NCBI RefSeq assembly: GCF_963677075.1
Contig: NZ_OY781873.1
Coordinates: 3,125,715 to 3,189,714, forward strand
Origin: an uncultured Sphaerochaeta sp.
Lineage (GTDB): Bacteria > Spirochaetota > Spirochaetia > Sphaerochaetales > Sphaerochaetaceae
DNA length: 64,000 nt
Direction: 5' to 3'
Position 1 is the stretch's first letter. Each line of letters begins with the position of its first letter. The translations under genes were made by a program, and so were the position numbers. This document shows, piece by piece, positions 1 to 8,405 of this stretch. The notes beneath the pieces were generated by a model. The model did not search any database and was not told the origin of the DNA. It saw only the letters and a program-made list of their open reading frames with translations.

Positions 1-453
1 GATCAGCTGAACCTGTTCATCTGTTGCCAGCGAGAGTGCCTGTATGTGATAGTTATTCACCATGGGATCATCCAGATCATCACGCTTGTAACAGAATTCC
101 AAGACAGGGGTAGAAAGATGTACTCCCTCATCCAAACCGAGACGAGCCGAGAGAGAACCGGCAGCAATATTACGGACGATCACCTCCAGAGGTATGATCT
201 TCACCGCCTTTACCAAGGTATCGGTGTCGCTGATCTGCTCGACAAAGTGAGTCGGGATACCCTTCCCTTCCAAGAGTTGCATCATATGATTGGTGACCTT
301 GTTGTTGATCGCCCCCTTGCCAAGTATCGAGCCTCGCTTCTTTCCATTGAATGCCGTGGCATCATCCTTGTAGGAGACAATGTACAAATCCTTGTCATCA
401 GTCTCATACACCCGCTTCGCCTTCCCTTCGTAGAGCATGGTTCGCTTTTGCAT
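1..453 (-). CDS. purC: SAICAR synthetase (PurC), C-terminal part outside window
   Basis: Phosphoribosylaminoimidazole-succinocarboxamide synthase, which joins aspartate to CAIR using ATP in de novo purine synthesis. The 151 visible codons start MQKRTMLYEGKAKRVYET and contain the family's lysine-rich nucleotide loop and the segment GSILGKGAINNKVTN, followed by VRNIAAGSLSARLG. The ATG ends at 453 and is preceded by an AGAGGA ribosome site. The gene runs off the left edge, so about one third of the usual 235-240 residues is missing. It lies 31 bp downstream of purE in the same direction, so the two form a purine operon. The identification rests on strong family motifs. Confidence 0.93.
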   Translation of the reverse strand, partial: MQKRTMLYEGKAKRVYETDDKDLYIVSYKDDATAFNGKKRGSILGKGAINNKVTNHMMQLLEGKGIPTHFVEQISDTDTLVKAVKIIPLEVIVRNIAAGSLSARLGLDEGVHLSTPVLEFCYKRDDLDDPMVNNYHIQALSLATDEQVQLI

Positions 454-484
454 CTGTATCCTCTCTTGTCAATTAAAAAGAGCC

Positions 485-997
485 TTACCGGCTAGGGGTA
501 AAGCTCCTATGGAAACGCTCATCAGCTTGGGCAACCTTTTCGGCCATCTCTCTTCTGCGCTCTTGTATGCGGAAAGCGAGCGCTTCATCGCCAAGGGCCA
601 GAATCTGGGCAGCAAGCAGTGCTGCATTGGCCGCCCCATCAATGGCAACTGTTGCCACAGGATAGCCAGTGGGCATCTGTACGGTTGAAAGCAAGGCATC
701 CATACCATCGAGTGAGGCGGAAAGGGGGATTCCTATGACGGGAAGCAAGCTTCTACTTGCCAGAACCCCTGCAAGGTGAGCAGCTTTCCCTGCCGCTGCG
801 ATAAGCACGGCATAACCCTCTCCAGCTGCATTCTCAGCGAATTGGATGGTAGCTTCACTACTTCTGTGTGCTGAGAAAATATGTGCCTCAAAGGGAATAT
901 CCAACTCTTGCAAGACCGTAAAGGCCCCTTCGACCAACGGTGCATCATGTTCGCTGCCAAGCAGCACAGCCACACGGTTTTTCTGGGTTGTTTGCAT
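485..997 (-). CDS. purE: N5-carboxyaminoimidazole ribonucleotide mutase (PurE)
   Basis: Catalyses the CO2-shifting step that makes CAIR, the substrate of the downstream PurC. The 170 residues match class I PurE: an N-terminal GSEHDAPLV loop (GSxSD in most members, here with His for the usual Ser), the SAHRSSE phosphate-binding segment with its catalytic His, AAGKAAHLAG, and SVQMPTGYPVATVAIDGA. The ATG has no strong ribosome site. No purK was seen in the window, so N5-CAIR would have to come from elsewhere, or the enzyme would have to use AIR and CO2 directly. The class I assignment is by motif only. Confidence 0.93.
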   Translation of the reverse strand: MQTTQKNRVAVLLGSEHDAPLVEGAFTVLQELDIPFEAHIFSAHRSSEATIQFAENAAGEGYAVLIAAAGKAAHLAGVLASRSLLPVIGIPLSASLDGMDALLSTVQMPTGYPVATVAIDGAANAALLAAQILALGDEALAFRIQERRREMAEKVAQADERFHRSFTPSR

Positions 998-1119
998 AGG
1001 CGTACCATAGCGAAAATGTTGCGGTTATGCAATACCCATGCAACAAAATATATACAGATATGTTAATGTGTCTTATGTCTTAGGCGTATTGTACTAATAT
1101 CAAAAGAGTTTTCATTCTT

Positions 1120-1533
1120 TTACAACAGTTTATGCAACAAAACAACAGCATCTTCAACACACAGGTCACAAGTTCGCAACACAATACCACTCTCATCACC
1201 CCTGAGTTCACTGCATACAAGTGTGCCGTTCTGCTCAAGGAAACCGTCCACAATCTCCCCAGCATAGTTATAGGAAGTCTGCTTTGTTGCAGCTTCTACA
1301 CTACCACCACTGGTAAGCAAGCTGATGATCAGCACTGCTCCGCTGACAGCTCCGCAAGTTGCCTTATGGCCGCCCATACCCCCGCCGAAGGCTTCGCTCA
1401 TGATGAATAGGTTCTTCTCGTCGATTCCCACGACATCGGCAAAGCTGCAGGCAACCGCCTGTGCACAGTTGTAACCCTTCTCCCTGAAAGCGTAGGCACG
1501 CTTTACATATTGCGTTGTAGTTGTTGTTTCCAT
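1120..1533 (-). CDS. C_GCAxxG_C_C family putative redox protein
   Basis: A small soluble protein of 137 residues with the spaced cysteine signature of the C_GCAxxG_C_C family (putative redox-active protein). C23 lies in GYNCAQAV, a GGGMGG loop follows, C60 lies in TCGAVSGAV, and C107, C122 and C125 are near the C-terminus. Members are thought to bind a metal or cluster or to undergo thiol redox chemistry; the substrate is unknown. It lies upstream of purE on the same strand but 122 bp away, and downstream of amrS by 40 bp, so it could be read with the AmmeMemoRadiSam genes. Function is not established. Confidence 0.8.
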   Translation of the reverse strand: METTTTTQYVKRAYAFREKGYNCAQAVACSFADVVGIDEKNLFIMSEAFGGGMGGHKATCGAVSGAVLIISLLTSGGSVEAATKQTSYNYAGEIVDGFLEQNGTLVCSELRGDESGIVLRTCDLCVEDAVVLLHKLL

Positions 1534-1573
1534 AGGGGTAATAGTATCGTTCTACGTTTCCGATTGCAAGAAG

Positions 1574-2536
1574 TTATGACCAGGTACCGTAGATATGACG
1601 CCCACATTCAGGACAGTGTGAGTGGTCAATAATACTCTCACGGAATACCCAGGAGCGGCGCACCAAAGAGGTCTTGCAATGTGGGCAGTAGGTATTCTGG
1701 TCCAAGGAAGAGTTTCCTGGGTAGATAAAAGGGATCTGGGAATCTTTGGCTACCTTGACCATCTCTTGCAAGAAATGCTCGCTGGTCTCCCTCTTCTGTT
1801 CCTTGTAGCGAGGAAAGTATCGACTCAGATGCCAGACCTGTACACCTGCTGAGTAAAGGCGCCCTCCAATGGAGGATATCATTTGTTTCGTATGTCCCCC
1901 TTCCATAACCATGGTGGTTATCTCCAGATGAGCTTTGCTTGGAGCGATGTGTTCAATGGCCTTCCACACCGGACGAGAGCTTCCCCCACAGTAGTCCCGG
2001 TAGAATGTCTCATCCCCCTTGATGTCAATATTGAATGCATCGATGAATGGACTGATCCGGTTCAAAGCTTCTTCGCTGAAGCTACCATTGGTAACCATGA
2101 TGGTTTTAATTCCTTCTTGTTTTGCAAAGGTTGCCACCTCTACCATATAGTCCTGCCAAACCAAGGGCTCGCTATAGGTAAAACTGATGGAAGGACACCG
2201 GTTATCCCGAGCAAGCTGAACCACTTCCCTGGCAGTGTAATAGGTTCGCTGGGCTCCAGCCTCCCACGCTCTCTGGCTGATCGCATAGTTCTGGCAGAAG
2301 GTGCAAGTCAGGTTGCATCCAAACATTGCAATGGAGAGTGTATTGGTCCCCGGCAGGAAGTGGTAGAGAGGCTTCTTCTCAACAGGATCTATCGCACTTG
2401 AGACCAACCCTCCATAATTATGGGTAAAAATGGTATCTCCAGAACGTTCCCGAACCCCACAAAAACCAATTTCTCCATCCTTCAGTCTGCAGTGACGGTA
2501 ACAGAAATCACAAACAAGATACGCTGCTGTACTCAC
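1574..2536 (-). CDS. amrS: AmmeMemoRadiSam system radical SAM enzyme
   Basis: Radical SAM protein of 320 residues. The cluster motif CNLTCTFCQN places the three iron-sulfur ligands at C74, C78 and C81. A second cysteine set sits at the N-terminus (C9, C12, C16, C26), and a zinc-ribbon-like pair ends the protein (CPHC ... CPEC). These outer cysteine groups are typical of the PflA-like AmrS family. The GTG start overlaps the TGA of amrA (GTGA), so translation is probably coupled. The three-gene set is widespread in bacteria and archaea; its reaction is not known to me. Assignment to the family is firm, its function is not. Confidence 0.9.
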   Translation of the reverse strand: MSTAAYLVCDFCYRHCRLKDGEIGFCGVRERSGDTIFTHNYGGLVSSAIDPVEKKPLYHFLPGTNTLSIAMFGCNLTCTFCQNYAISQRAWEAGAQRTYYTAREVVQLARDNRCPSISFTYSEPLVWQDYMVEVATFAKQEGIKTIMVTNGSFSEEALNRISPFIDAFNIDIKGDETFYRDYCGGSSRPVWKAIEHIAPSKAHLEITTMVMEGGHTKQMISSIGGRLYSAGVQVWHLSRYFPRYKEQKRETSEHFLQEMVKVAKDSQIPFIYPGNSSLDQNTYCPHCKTSLVRRSWVFRESIIDHSHCPECGRHIYGTWS

Positions 2537-3093
2537 GACAAGTCCTCTACATACACTTCGGCTTGGAACACTTCAAAACGACAAGCCATGTCTGTATAGG
2601 CATCGCTTTCAAGGCCAGCCTTCCTTGAAAGCTGACTGAGCATGGTCTGTAGATCCCATCCCTGCTCTGTTGCCACCTGAGGGAGGAAAACTGCACGATG
2701 GTATCCATGACTCAGCAGCACCCCATCCACTCCTAGTCGTATTTGTTTCCAACTATCAATGACTTGCATCTTGGAAAGCAGGGAGATTTCGAGCACTACC
2801 TGTTCTAGTTCCTCTTGCTTGAGAGGGTGAAAACGGGGGTCACTGAAAGCAGACTCCCTTGCCAGTTTGGGTACCTCCTGCCAGAGAGGGCCCCTTCCCC
2901 AAAGGTTGCCGATACAGCCACGTAAGGCCCCTTCGGTGGTATGAATCGTGACAAAACACCCTGCCTCATGAGAAAAAGGAGGTCTATCTTCCCTCTTCAG
3001 TCGATCATAGATCGGCGTATCAGCGTGGGTAAGTGTACTTGTTATGGCTTCCCTAGCCAGCATCAAGAGAGTCTGTTGGTCAACACGGTTCAT
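2533..3093 (-). CDS. amrA: AmmeMemoRadiSam system protein A (AMMECR1 domain)
   Basis: A protein of 186 residues made of a single AMMECR1 domain, recognised by GCFVTIHTTEGALRGCIGNL, the family's most conserved stretch (a Cys-Ile-Gly loop), and by FSDPRFHPL. The ATG follows GGAGGTAGGGA, a strong ribosome site. The end overlaps the start of amrS and the beginning is 3 bp from the end of amrB, so the three are one translational unit. AMMECR1 is conserved to humans, but its biochemical role is unresolved. Confidence 0.92.
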   Translation of the reverse strand: MNRVDQQTLLMLAREAITSTLTHADTPIYDRLKREDRPPFSHEAGCFVTIHTTEGALRGCIGNLWGRGPLWQEVPKLARESAFSDPRFHPLKQEELEQVVLEISLLSKMQVIDSWKQIRLGVDGVLLSHGYHRAVFLPQVATEQGWDLQTMLSQLSRKAGLESDAYTDMACRFEVFQAEVYVEDLS

Positions 3094-3096
3094 TCC

Positions 3097-3951
3097 CTAC
3101 CTCCAAAGAATCGTTGAATAGGCGACAAAATTCGCGTCATGAGACGAAGACACATCGCTTGATGTGTAATAGTCTGCTACCCACCCCTTGCATTGCATCC
3201 GCCCGGCGATGGATGAGACCAACAAGGCAGCGGCGTAGCCGCATACAGTTGATTGCTTTGCGGTACAGAAGGCAAGTGCTTCTGAGACCCTTCCCTCACT
3301 GAGTAGATGAGCCAAGCTTAAATCATCTTCCTTTACCCTGCCCTCTGCCCTGCTTCCGTAGGGTGTGTAGGCGAACCGGGGCCCATAGTGGGTAAAGTCA
3401 CTACTTGCAATAATTACCGTTCTTCCCATCTCAAGGTCCTCTCTTCCAAGCTCCTGTACCAACTGACCAGCAAGCTTTTCGATTGCTTCTGCCTCAGTGA
3501 AGCGGGATATCATGGCAAGGGCAACCTTTACAGGACTCGCTTGTGCTGCTATGTATGGCAGGACCATCTCCAGGGCATGTTCACTCTGTATTGCAGAGAA
3601 CCACTCTCTCTGTGCACTCGCAAGATTGAAAGCCTGAACATCACCGAGGGGAGTCCTCATTCCACACAGTGGTGCACTGACGATGGTATCGGGAGGGAGA
3701 GTTGCATAGTGGCTCGGGCTGATCACCAGGATACGCTCGATTGAACCAAGTCCGGCGGTGAAAAAAGGGGCAATTCCACTGCTTGAGTAGAACAACCCTG
3801 CGTGAGGGAGAACAGCGAACCTATAGGGGCCTCTCTGATAGGTTTTTCGCTTCTTGCTCTCGTCTATCGACTCTGTTACCAAGAGTCGCAATAGCTCTGG
3901 ATCCTTTGGATACCAGGAACCCGCATATTGAGCATCTCTCATCATATTCAT
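3097..3951 (-). CDS. amrB: AmmeMemoRadiSam system protein B (MEMO1-like)
   Basis: MEMO1-family protein related to class III extradiol dioxygenases. Its motifs are AQYAGSWYP near the N-terminus, LPHAGLFYSS, ISPSHYATLP and SSDFTHYG, which supply the His/Asp metal-site residues. The start was placed at ATG 3951 because GAGGTG lies five bases upstream and MEMO proteins begin just before the AGxFYP segment; an in-frame ATG at 3981 would add ten residues without homology. It is the first gene of amrB-amrA-amrS. A candidate promoter (TTGCAA, 16 bp, TATCAT) lies immediately upstream. Human MEMO1 has been linked to iron or copper redox; the bacterial role is unknown. Confidence 0.9.
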   Translation of the reverse strand: MNMMRDAQYAGSWYPKDPELLRLLVTESIDESKKRKTYQRGPYRFAVLPHAGLFYSSSGIAPFFTAGLGSIERILVISPSHYATLPPDTIVSAPLCGMRTPLGDVQAFNLASAQREWFSAIQSEHALEMVLPYIAAQASPVKVALAMISRFTEAEAIEKLAGQLVQELGREDLEMGRTVIIASSDFTHYGPRFAYTPYGSRAEGRVKEDDLSLAHLLSEGRVSEALAFCTAKQSTVCGYAAALLVSSIAGRMQCKGWVADYYTSSDVSSSHDANFVAYSTILWR

Positions 3952-3969
3952 CGTGGCACCTCGTATATA

Positions 3970-3997
3970 ATGATAGTCCACTGTGAAAGAATTGCAA
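3970..3997 (-). promoter_or_regulatory. candidate sigma-70 promoter for amrBAS
   Basis: Read on the minus strand, TTGCAA (3997-3992), a 16-bp spacer and TATCAT (3975-3970). The predicted transcript start is about 12 bases before the amrB ATG, leaving just room for the GAGGTG ribosome site. The same box pair and spacing recur before the sensor kinase gene at 12951-12978. Confidence 0.4.
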
Positions 3998-4024
3998 GGT
4001 TACATCCACAAGGAAAAGTAAAGA

Positions 4025-4064
4025 GGCAACGTACCCGGCCGCAGGGATGACCAAGTACGTTGCC
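4025..4064 (-). terminator. hairpin after the GH3 gene, possible terminator
   Basis: A perfect 10-bp inverted repeat, GGCAACGTAC and GTACGTTGCC, with a 20-base loop, lies just past the end of the beta-glucosidase gene. On the minus strand it is followed by TCTTTACTTTTCC, a poor but T-rich tail. The loop is large, so it could instead be a protein-binding site. Confidence 0.4.
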
Positions 4065-4084
4065 AAACGTGGAGGTAAAAGAAA

Positions 4085-6439
4085 CTACTTACAATCAGAG
4101 ACAGAAACAGAAGAGATATATCGCCAATCCTTGGGAAATATTTTCGATTTTCCGAGTACTGCAATTTCTTCACGGAAAACTATATCTTCACTACTCTTGC
4201 CAACAAGAAGAGAGAAAGCACCGCTCTCCAGGACTCTTCTTGCATCGCTACCAACAAACGAGAGTATATCCGCAGGCAGGGTAAAGGAGAGACGTTTCTG
4301 CTCTCCCGGCTGCAATGAAACACGGCTGAAAGCTTTCAACTCTTTCACAGGACGAACAATGGAGGCAACCTTATCCTGCACATAGACCTGCACGATTTCA
4401 TCACCACTACAGGTCCCGTCGTTTCTCACTGAAAGGGAGAAACGGAACTCTTCATCGCCCTGAATCATTGGGTTTTCCACCTGGAAATCATCCCAGCTGA
4501 AGGTGGTGTAACTCAGTCCATGCCCGAAAGGATACAAGGCTCCAAACTGTGGCTGGATCTTTAACCCACCTGCCTTCTTGAAGTGGTTGTATGCGTACGG
4601 CATGGAACCAGCACACTTGGGAAACGAGAGCGTCGTTTTCCCACCTGGATTGTTCAATCCTACCAAGGTACGTGCGATAGCTTCCCCTCCCCCTTCACCG
4701 GGGAGCCAAGCAGCAAGAATGGCACTGGCATGATCAACCGCTTCATGGATGGTGTATGGTCTTCCACTCACCAGAACAACCACCACAGGTTTTCCTGTAG
4801 CCAGCACAGCATCCAGGAGTTCTTCTTGCACCCCGGGGAGCTTCAGGCTATCGGCATCGGATCCTTCACCGACTGTTCCTTGGCGGAACAGCCCAGCGAT
4901 ATCACCAACAACCATGACCGTTACATCTGCAGAAGACGCAGCCTTGACCGCTTTCTCTATCCCTTGGGTATCGCCGCTAAGCTCATGGGATTCCTCTCCA
5001 TCGTCTGGAACATCGCCAGGGAAGAAGATGGCTTTCTCCACCTTGCTCTCGTAGAGCATACACCCTGGTTCAAATGTCAAGGGGATGTCTCCCAGAGCCT
5101 CAGAGAGAGCACTACGAATGGTCCTTGCCTGCGGAGGGACTGTCTCTTCAGGGCCATGGGATCCCTGGAGATGAATCGGGGTCGAGTATCCTCCGAACAT
5201 TGCATATGGGTGGTCAGCAAGAGGCCCAATAAGGGCAACTGATCTTGCATTTTTCAAAGGAAGAACCCCATCATTCTTGAGTAGGACAAGAGACTTCTCT
5301 GCTACCTCTACTGCCAGTGCATGGCTCTTCTCTGTACCCAGTTCGATCGCCTCTTCCTTGATGAACGGATGCTCGAAAACGCCTTGGTTGTACTTCTCTT
5401 CCAATACACGGAGCACTGCCTCATCAAGTGCATCTCCCTTGATCAAGCCACGATACAAGGCCTCGATCAACCCTTCCTTGAATACGGTATACCCAGGTAA
5501 TTCGATATCCATACCAGCATTGAATGCCAAAGCGGCGGCTTCAGCCATATCTCCTGCAACACGATGGTCGTGGAACAATTGCACAACTGCCTCATAGTCA
5601 GCAACAACCAATCCATCAAAACCCCATCTCTGTTTAAGCAAGTCTGTCACCAAGGAGCGATTACTGGTACAAGGAACTCCATCAATGTCATGATAGGCCG
5701 GCATCACTGAACCAGGGTGTGCATGACGGACAACCATCTCGAAGGGAAGTGCAAAGGTATTCTGCAGTTCTGTGGGACCGATATGCACCGGCGCATGGTT
5801 TCTCCCTCCCTCACTGGCAGAGTGCCCGACAAAATGCTTCAGTGTTGCAAGAGGACTTCGCCTCTCTCCTTGCAGGCCTTGTACATACGAGATTCCCATA
5901 ACTCCACACAGGTAAGGGTCTTCCCCGTAGGTCTCCTCTAAGCGCCCCCAACGGGCATCACGAGCAACATCCAGGACTGGAGCGAGCCCCTGATGTACCC
6001 CAAGACTCCTGAGTTCGTCCCCGATTGCTTTTCCTACGTTGCCCACCAAGGAAGGTTCCCAGGTACTGCCATAATTCAATGCAGAGGGAAAAATCGTTGC
6101 TCCCTTCACCATGGCACCGGTCAGGCACTCCTCATGCAGGAGAGCTGGAATACCCAAGCGGGTCTCCTTGATAAGATACCGCTGCAGCTCATTGATCGCC
6201 CTAGCTTGCTGGACTGGATCATTTGCCATTGTCCCATAGGGCCGGGTGAGTTGGCCGATGCCCTTACCCAGCACATCAGCCTTGATATCTTCACTACGCA
6301 ATTCAGCCTGCCCATACTCGCGTACATGCAATGATCCATCTATTCCTATCTCAAGCCATGCAGAAACCAACTGGGAGACTTTCTCTTCGATACTCATCTT
6401 CCTAAGCAGTTCCAAGGCACGTTCCATATTCTGCTGCAT
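4085..6439 (-). CDS. beta-glucosidase, glycoside hydrolase family 3
   Basis: A 784-residue GH3 enzyme that probably hydrolyses imported oligosaccharides such as cellobiose or other beta-glucosides in the cytoplasm, as there is no signal peptide. Order of domains: TIM barrel with the KHFVGH segment and the nucleophile Asp in GFDGLVVADYEAV; the alpha/beta sandwich (SLVLLKNDGVLPL); and a C-terminal fibronectin-III-like domain ending in VRPVKELKAFSRVSLQPGEQ. It is the last gene after the sugar ABC transporter, 46 bp behind the permease, which supports a role in cleaving the transported sugar. AAGGAG lies eleven bases before the ATG. Whether it prefers glucosides or xylosides cannot be told. Confidence 0.93.
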   Translation of the reverse strand: MQQNMERALELLRKMSIEEKVSQLVSAWLEIGIDGSLHVREYGQAELRSEDIKADVLGKGIGQLTRPYGTMANDPVQQARAINELQRYLIKETRLGIPALLHEECLTGAMVKGATIFPSALNYGSTWEPSLVGNVGKAIGDELRSLGVHQGLAPVLDVARDARWGRLEETYGEDPYLCGVMGISYVQGLQGERRSPLATLKHFVGHSASEGGRNHAPVHIGPTELQNTFALPFEMVVRHAHPGSVMPAYHDIDGVPCTSNRSLVTDLLKQRWGFDGLVVADYEAVVQLFHDHRVAGDMAEAAALAFNAGMDIELPGYTVFKEGLIEALYRGLIKGDALDEAVLRVLEEKYNQGVFEHPFIKEEAIELGTEKSHALAVEVAEKSLVLLKNDGVLPLKNARSVALIGPLADHPYAMFGGYSTPIHLQGSHGPEETVPPQARTIRSALSEALGDIPLTFEPGCMLYESKVEKAIFFPGDVPDDGEESHELSGDTQGIEKAVKAASSADVTVMVVGDIAGLFRQGTVGEGSDADSLKLPGVQEELLDAVLATGKPVVVVLVSGRPYTIHEAVDHASAILAAWLPGEGGGEAIARTLVGLNNPGGKTTLSFPKCAGSMPYAYNHFKKAGGLKIQPQFGALYPFGHGLSYTTFSWDDFQVENPMIQGDEEFRFSLSVRNDGTCSGDEIVQVYVQDKVASIVRPVKELKAFSRVSLQPGEQKRLSFTLPADILSFVGSDARRVLESGAFSLLVGKSSEDIVFREEIAVLGKSKIFPKDWRYISSVSVSDCK

Positions 6440-6485
6440 AGTGTTAACAACTCCTTATTTCAGTATCCTTGTACCTCAAGACCGA

Positions 6486-7331
6486 CTACTCTTTCAGTGC
6501 CCCAAGTGCAACTCCAGCAATGATATGCTTCGAGAGAGAGAAGTAGACGATGAACAAGGGCAGAACGGTCATCGACAACCCCAGGTAGACTGCACCGTAC
6601 TCTGTCTTGTAGATATCTCCCCTGAGCAGGCTTACCATGATGGGCATGGTATACTTATCCCCATCGGTAAGAAGAATCAAGGGTTCAAACAAACGATTCC
6701 AGTTGAATACAAAGGTGAAGATTGCCTGGGTTGCCATAGCAGGTTTCATGATAGGCAGTATGATCCTGTTGAAGGTATTGAACTCCCTGGAACCGTCTAT
6801 TCTCGCAGAGTCAACAATATCCAACGAGAGCGATGCCATCAGGTACTGCCGCATGAAGAACACCATTGCAGGGGTTGCTGTGGCAGGTATGATCAGGGGC
6901 CAAAGGCTATTGGTCCACCCGATGCGGTACATGAACTGGTAAAACCCTATACCACTTACCTGGGTTGGAATCATCATAACGGCCATGATGAAGGTAAAGA
7001 ATGGCTGACGTAGTTTCCAGCTGTAGGCAACCAGGGCGTACGCTGTAAGCGATGAGAAGTACACCGCGCAAAGGGTTGCCCCTGTGCTGATGATCATGGA
7101 GTTTATAAAACCTACAATGGGGTCGAAGGTCTTTCCTTGGAGTATCTGCCAGTTGCTCATCAAGTACTTGGAAGGAATCAGGCCAATGGAACTCTGTTGT
7201 ATCTCATAGGTACTGCGTGTTGCGTTCATGAACATGACCCAGAAAGGGAATATGCTCAAGAGTGCCAAGAAAATGCACACAATATAGATTCCTGTCTTTT
7301 TCAGGTTGGTAGTTGCTCTCATTCCTCTCAT
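6486..7331 (-). CDS. sugar ABC transporter permease, MalG type
   Basis: A 281-residue inner membrane permease of the carbohydrate uptake 1 (CUT1) family with six predicted membrane spans. The EAA loop that docks the ATPase is seen as SLDIVDSARIDGSREFNTFNRIILPIMKPA. Its ATG overlaps the stop of the preceding permease gene (ATGA), indicating coupled translation. No ATP-binding subunit is encoded here, as is common for CUT1 systems that share an MsiK/MalK-type ATPase encoded elsewhere. Confidence 0.92.
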   Translation of the reverse strand: MRGMRATTNLKKTGIYIVCIFLALLSIFPFWVMFMNATRSTYEIQQSSIGLIPSKYLMSNWQILQGKTFDPIVGFINSMIISTGATLCAVYFSSLTAYALVAYSWKLRQPFFTFIMAVMMIPTQVSGIGFYQFMYRIGWTNSLWPLIIPATATPAMVFFMRQYLMASLSLDIVDSARIDGSREFNTFNRIILPIMKPAMATQAIFTFVFNWNRLFEPLILLTDGDKYTMPIMVSLLRGDIYKTEYGAVYLGLSMTVLPLFIVYFSLSKHIIAGVALGALKE

Positions 7332-8293
7332 CGTACTCCCCCCATCCTCTTTTCTTCCTTCAGCCGGTTCTTTTCAAATTTTCTGAGCTTGATCTCAGCC
7401 CTATCACGCATGGAATAGAACATGATGCCTGAGAGAACCAGGATAATGATGAAGACTATCATGCTTGCTGCCGATGCTCGGTTGTAGAGATAGCTTCCCG
7501 CGAAGGCTTGGTTGTAGATGAATACACTCGAGGTAAGTGTTGCATTGTCCGGTCCTCCCCAAAGGAAGAGCCTGGGAATATCGAACATCTGGATACCGCC
7601 GATAAGGCCGGTTACCAGAACATACAGCAAAATGGTTTTCAGTCTGGGTAAGGTTATCCTGAAGAAAATCTGGGCAGGTGTTGCCCCATCTACCTCAGCA
7701 GCCTCAAACAAGGTTGGATTGATACCCAACACACCAGCAATCAGGATGATCATGGAGTGGCCATACCACATCCAGAACTGGATGAACGATACCACACCGC
7801 GGGCGGTTCCACTCTGCAGGTGGAAGTTCGATGGTGCATCCAGGATGCCGACTTTCATCAGTAAGTCATTGATCGGTCCCTTGGGATAGCCGGTAAGGGA
7901 GTTGAACAGGATTGCGATGGTTGCAGCGGTAATGATATTCGGCATATAAATTAATACCTTGAACAAGCCCTGTGCCTTAACCTTCAGTCTTCTATTGGTG
8001 AACCAAGCGGTCAACAACAGTGCCAAGAGAACCTGGGGAATGAAATTGAAAATCCAAATAATAAAGGTAGTTTGTAGTGACCGTAAAAAGGTCGCGTTGT
8101 TTAAGATACTTTTGTAATTCTGGAACGGATCTTCCAAGAACTTGAAGGTAGTTCGCCCCAGTCCCCTGAGGTCGGTAAACCCAATAACAACAGTATATAT
8201 CGTCGGGTACAGATTAAAAATAAGAAAGGCAAGCACGAAAGGAATGGAAAACAGATATCCGTACTTAGCATAGCTGATGTTGTTTTTGCGCAT
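7328..8293 (-). CDS. sugar ABC transporter permease, MalF type
   Basis: A permease of 321 residues that pairs with the MalG-type subunit downstream. It has an N-terminal membrane anchor, then the binding-protein-dependent transport fold with EAA loop (LFEAAEVDGATPAQIFFRITLPRLK). The ATG at 8293 was chosen over an upstream TTG because GGAGGA lies seven bases before it. It is separated from the binding-protein gene by a hairpin that may dampen its expression. Confidence 0.92.
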   Translation of the reverse strand: MRKNNISYAKYGYLFSIPFVLAFLIFNLYPTIYTVVIGFTDLRGLGRTTFKFLEDPFQNYKSILNNATFLRSLQTTFIIWIFNFIPQVLLALLLTAWFTNRRLKVKAQGLFKVLIYMPNIITAATIAILFNSLTGYPKGPINDLLMKVGILDAPSNFHLQSGTARGVVSFIQFWMWYGHSMIILIAGVLGINPTLFEAAEVDGATPAQIFFRITLPRLKTILLYVLVTGLIGGIQMFDIPRLFLWGGPDNATLTSSVFIYNQAFAGSYLYNRASAASMIVFIIILVLSGIMFYSMRDRAEIKLRKFEKNRLKEEKRMGGVR

Positions 8294-8363
8294 GAGCAAG
8301 TCCTCCAGAAAAATTCACCGTGCATCGACCGATATCTTCCCTGCGATGCTTGGAGCAAAACAA

Positions 8364-8392
8364 GCCAGGTGCAGGGGTCACCTACACCTGGC
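8364..8392 (-). terminator. intra-operon hairpin (attenuator) between binding protein and permease genes
   Basis: GCCAGGTG and CACCTGGC form a perfect 8-bp stem around a 13-base loop, just after the stop codon of the binding-protein gene. On the minus strand the tail is TTGTTTTGC. Partial termination or mRNA protection at this place is a usual way to make more binding protein than permease; that role here is inference. Confidence 0.55.
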
Positions 8393-8405
8393 AATCATTG
8401 ATCCA

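Noticed and set aside
4583..5242. Plus-strand open frame of 219 codons inside the beta-glucosidase gene
   Set aside because: Lies wholly opposite a strongly matching GH3 gene; the translation shows no recognisable domain.
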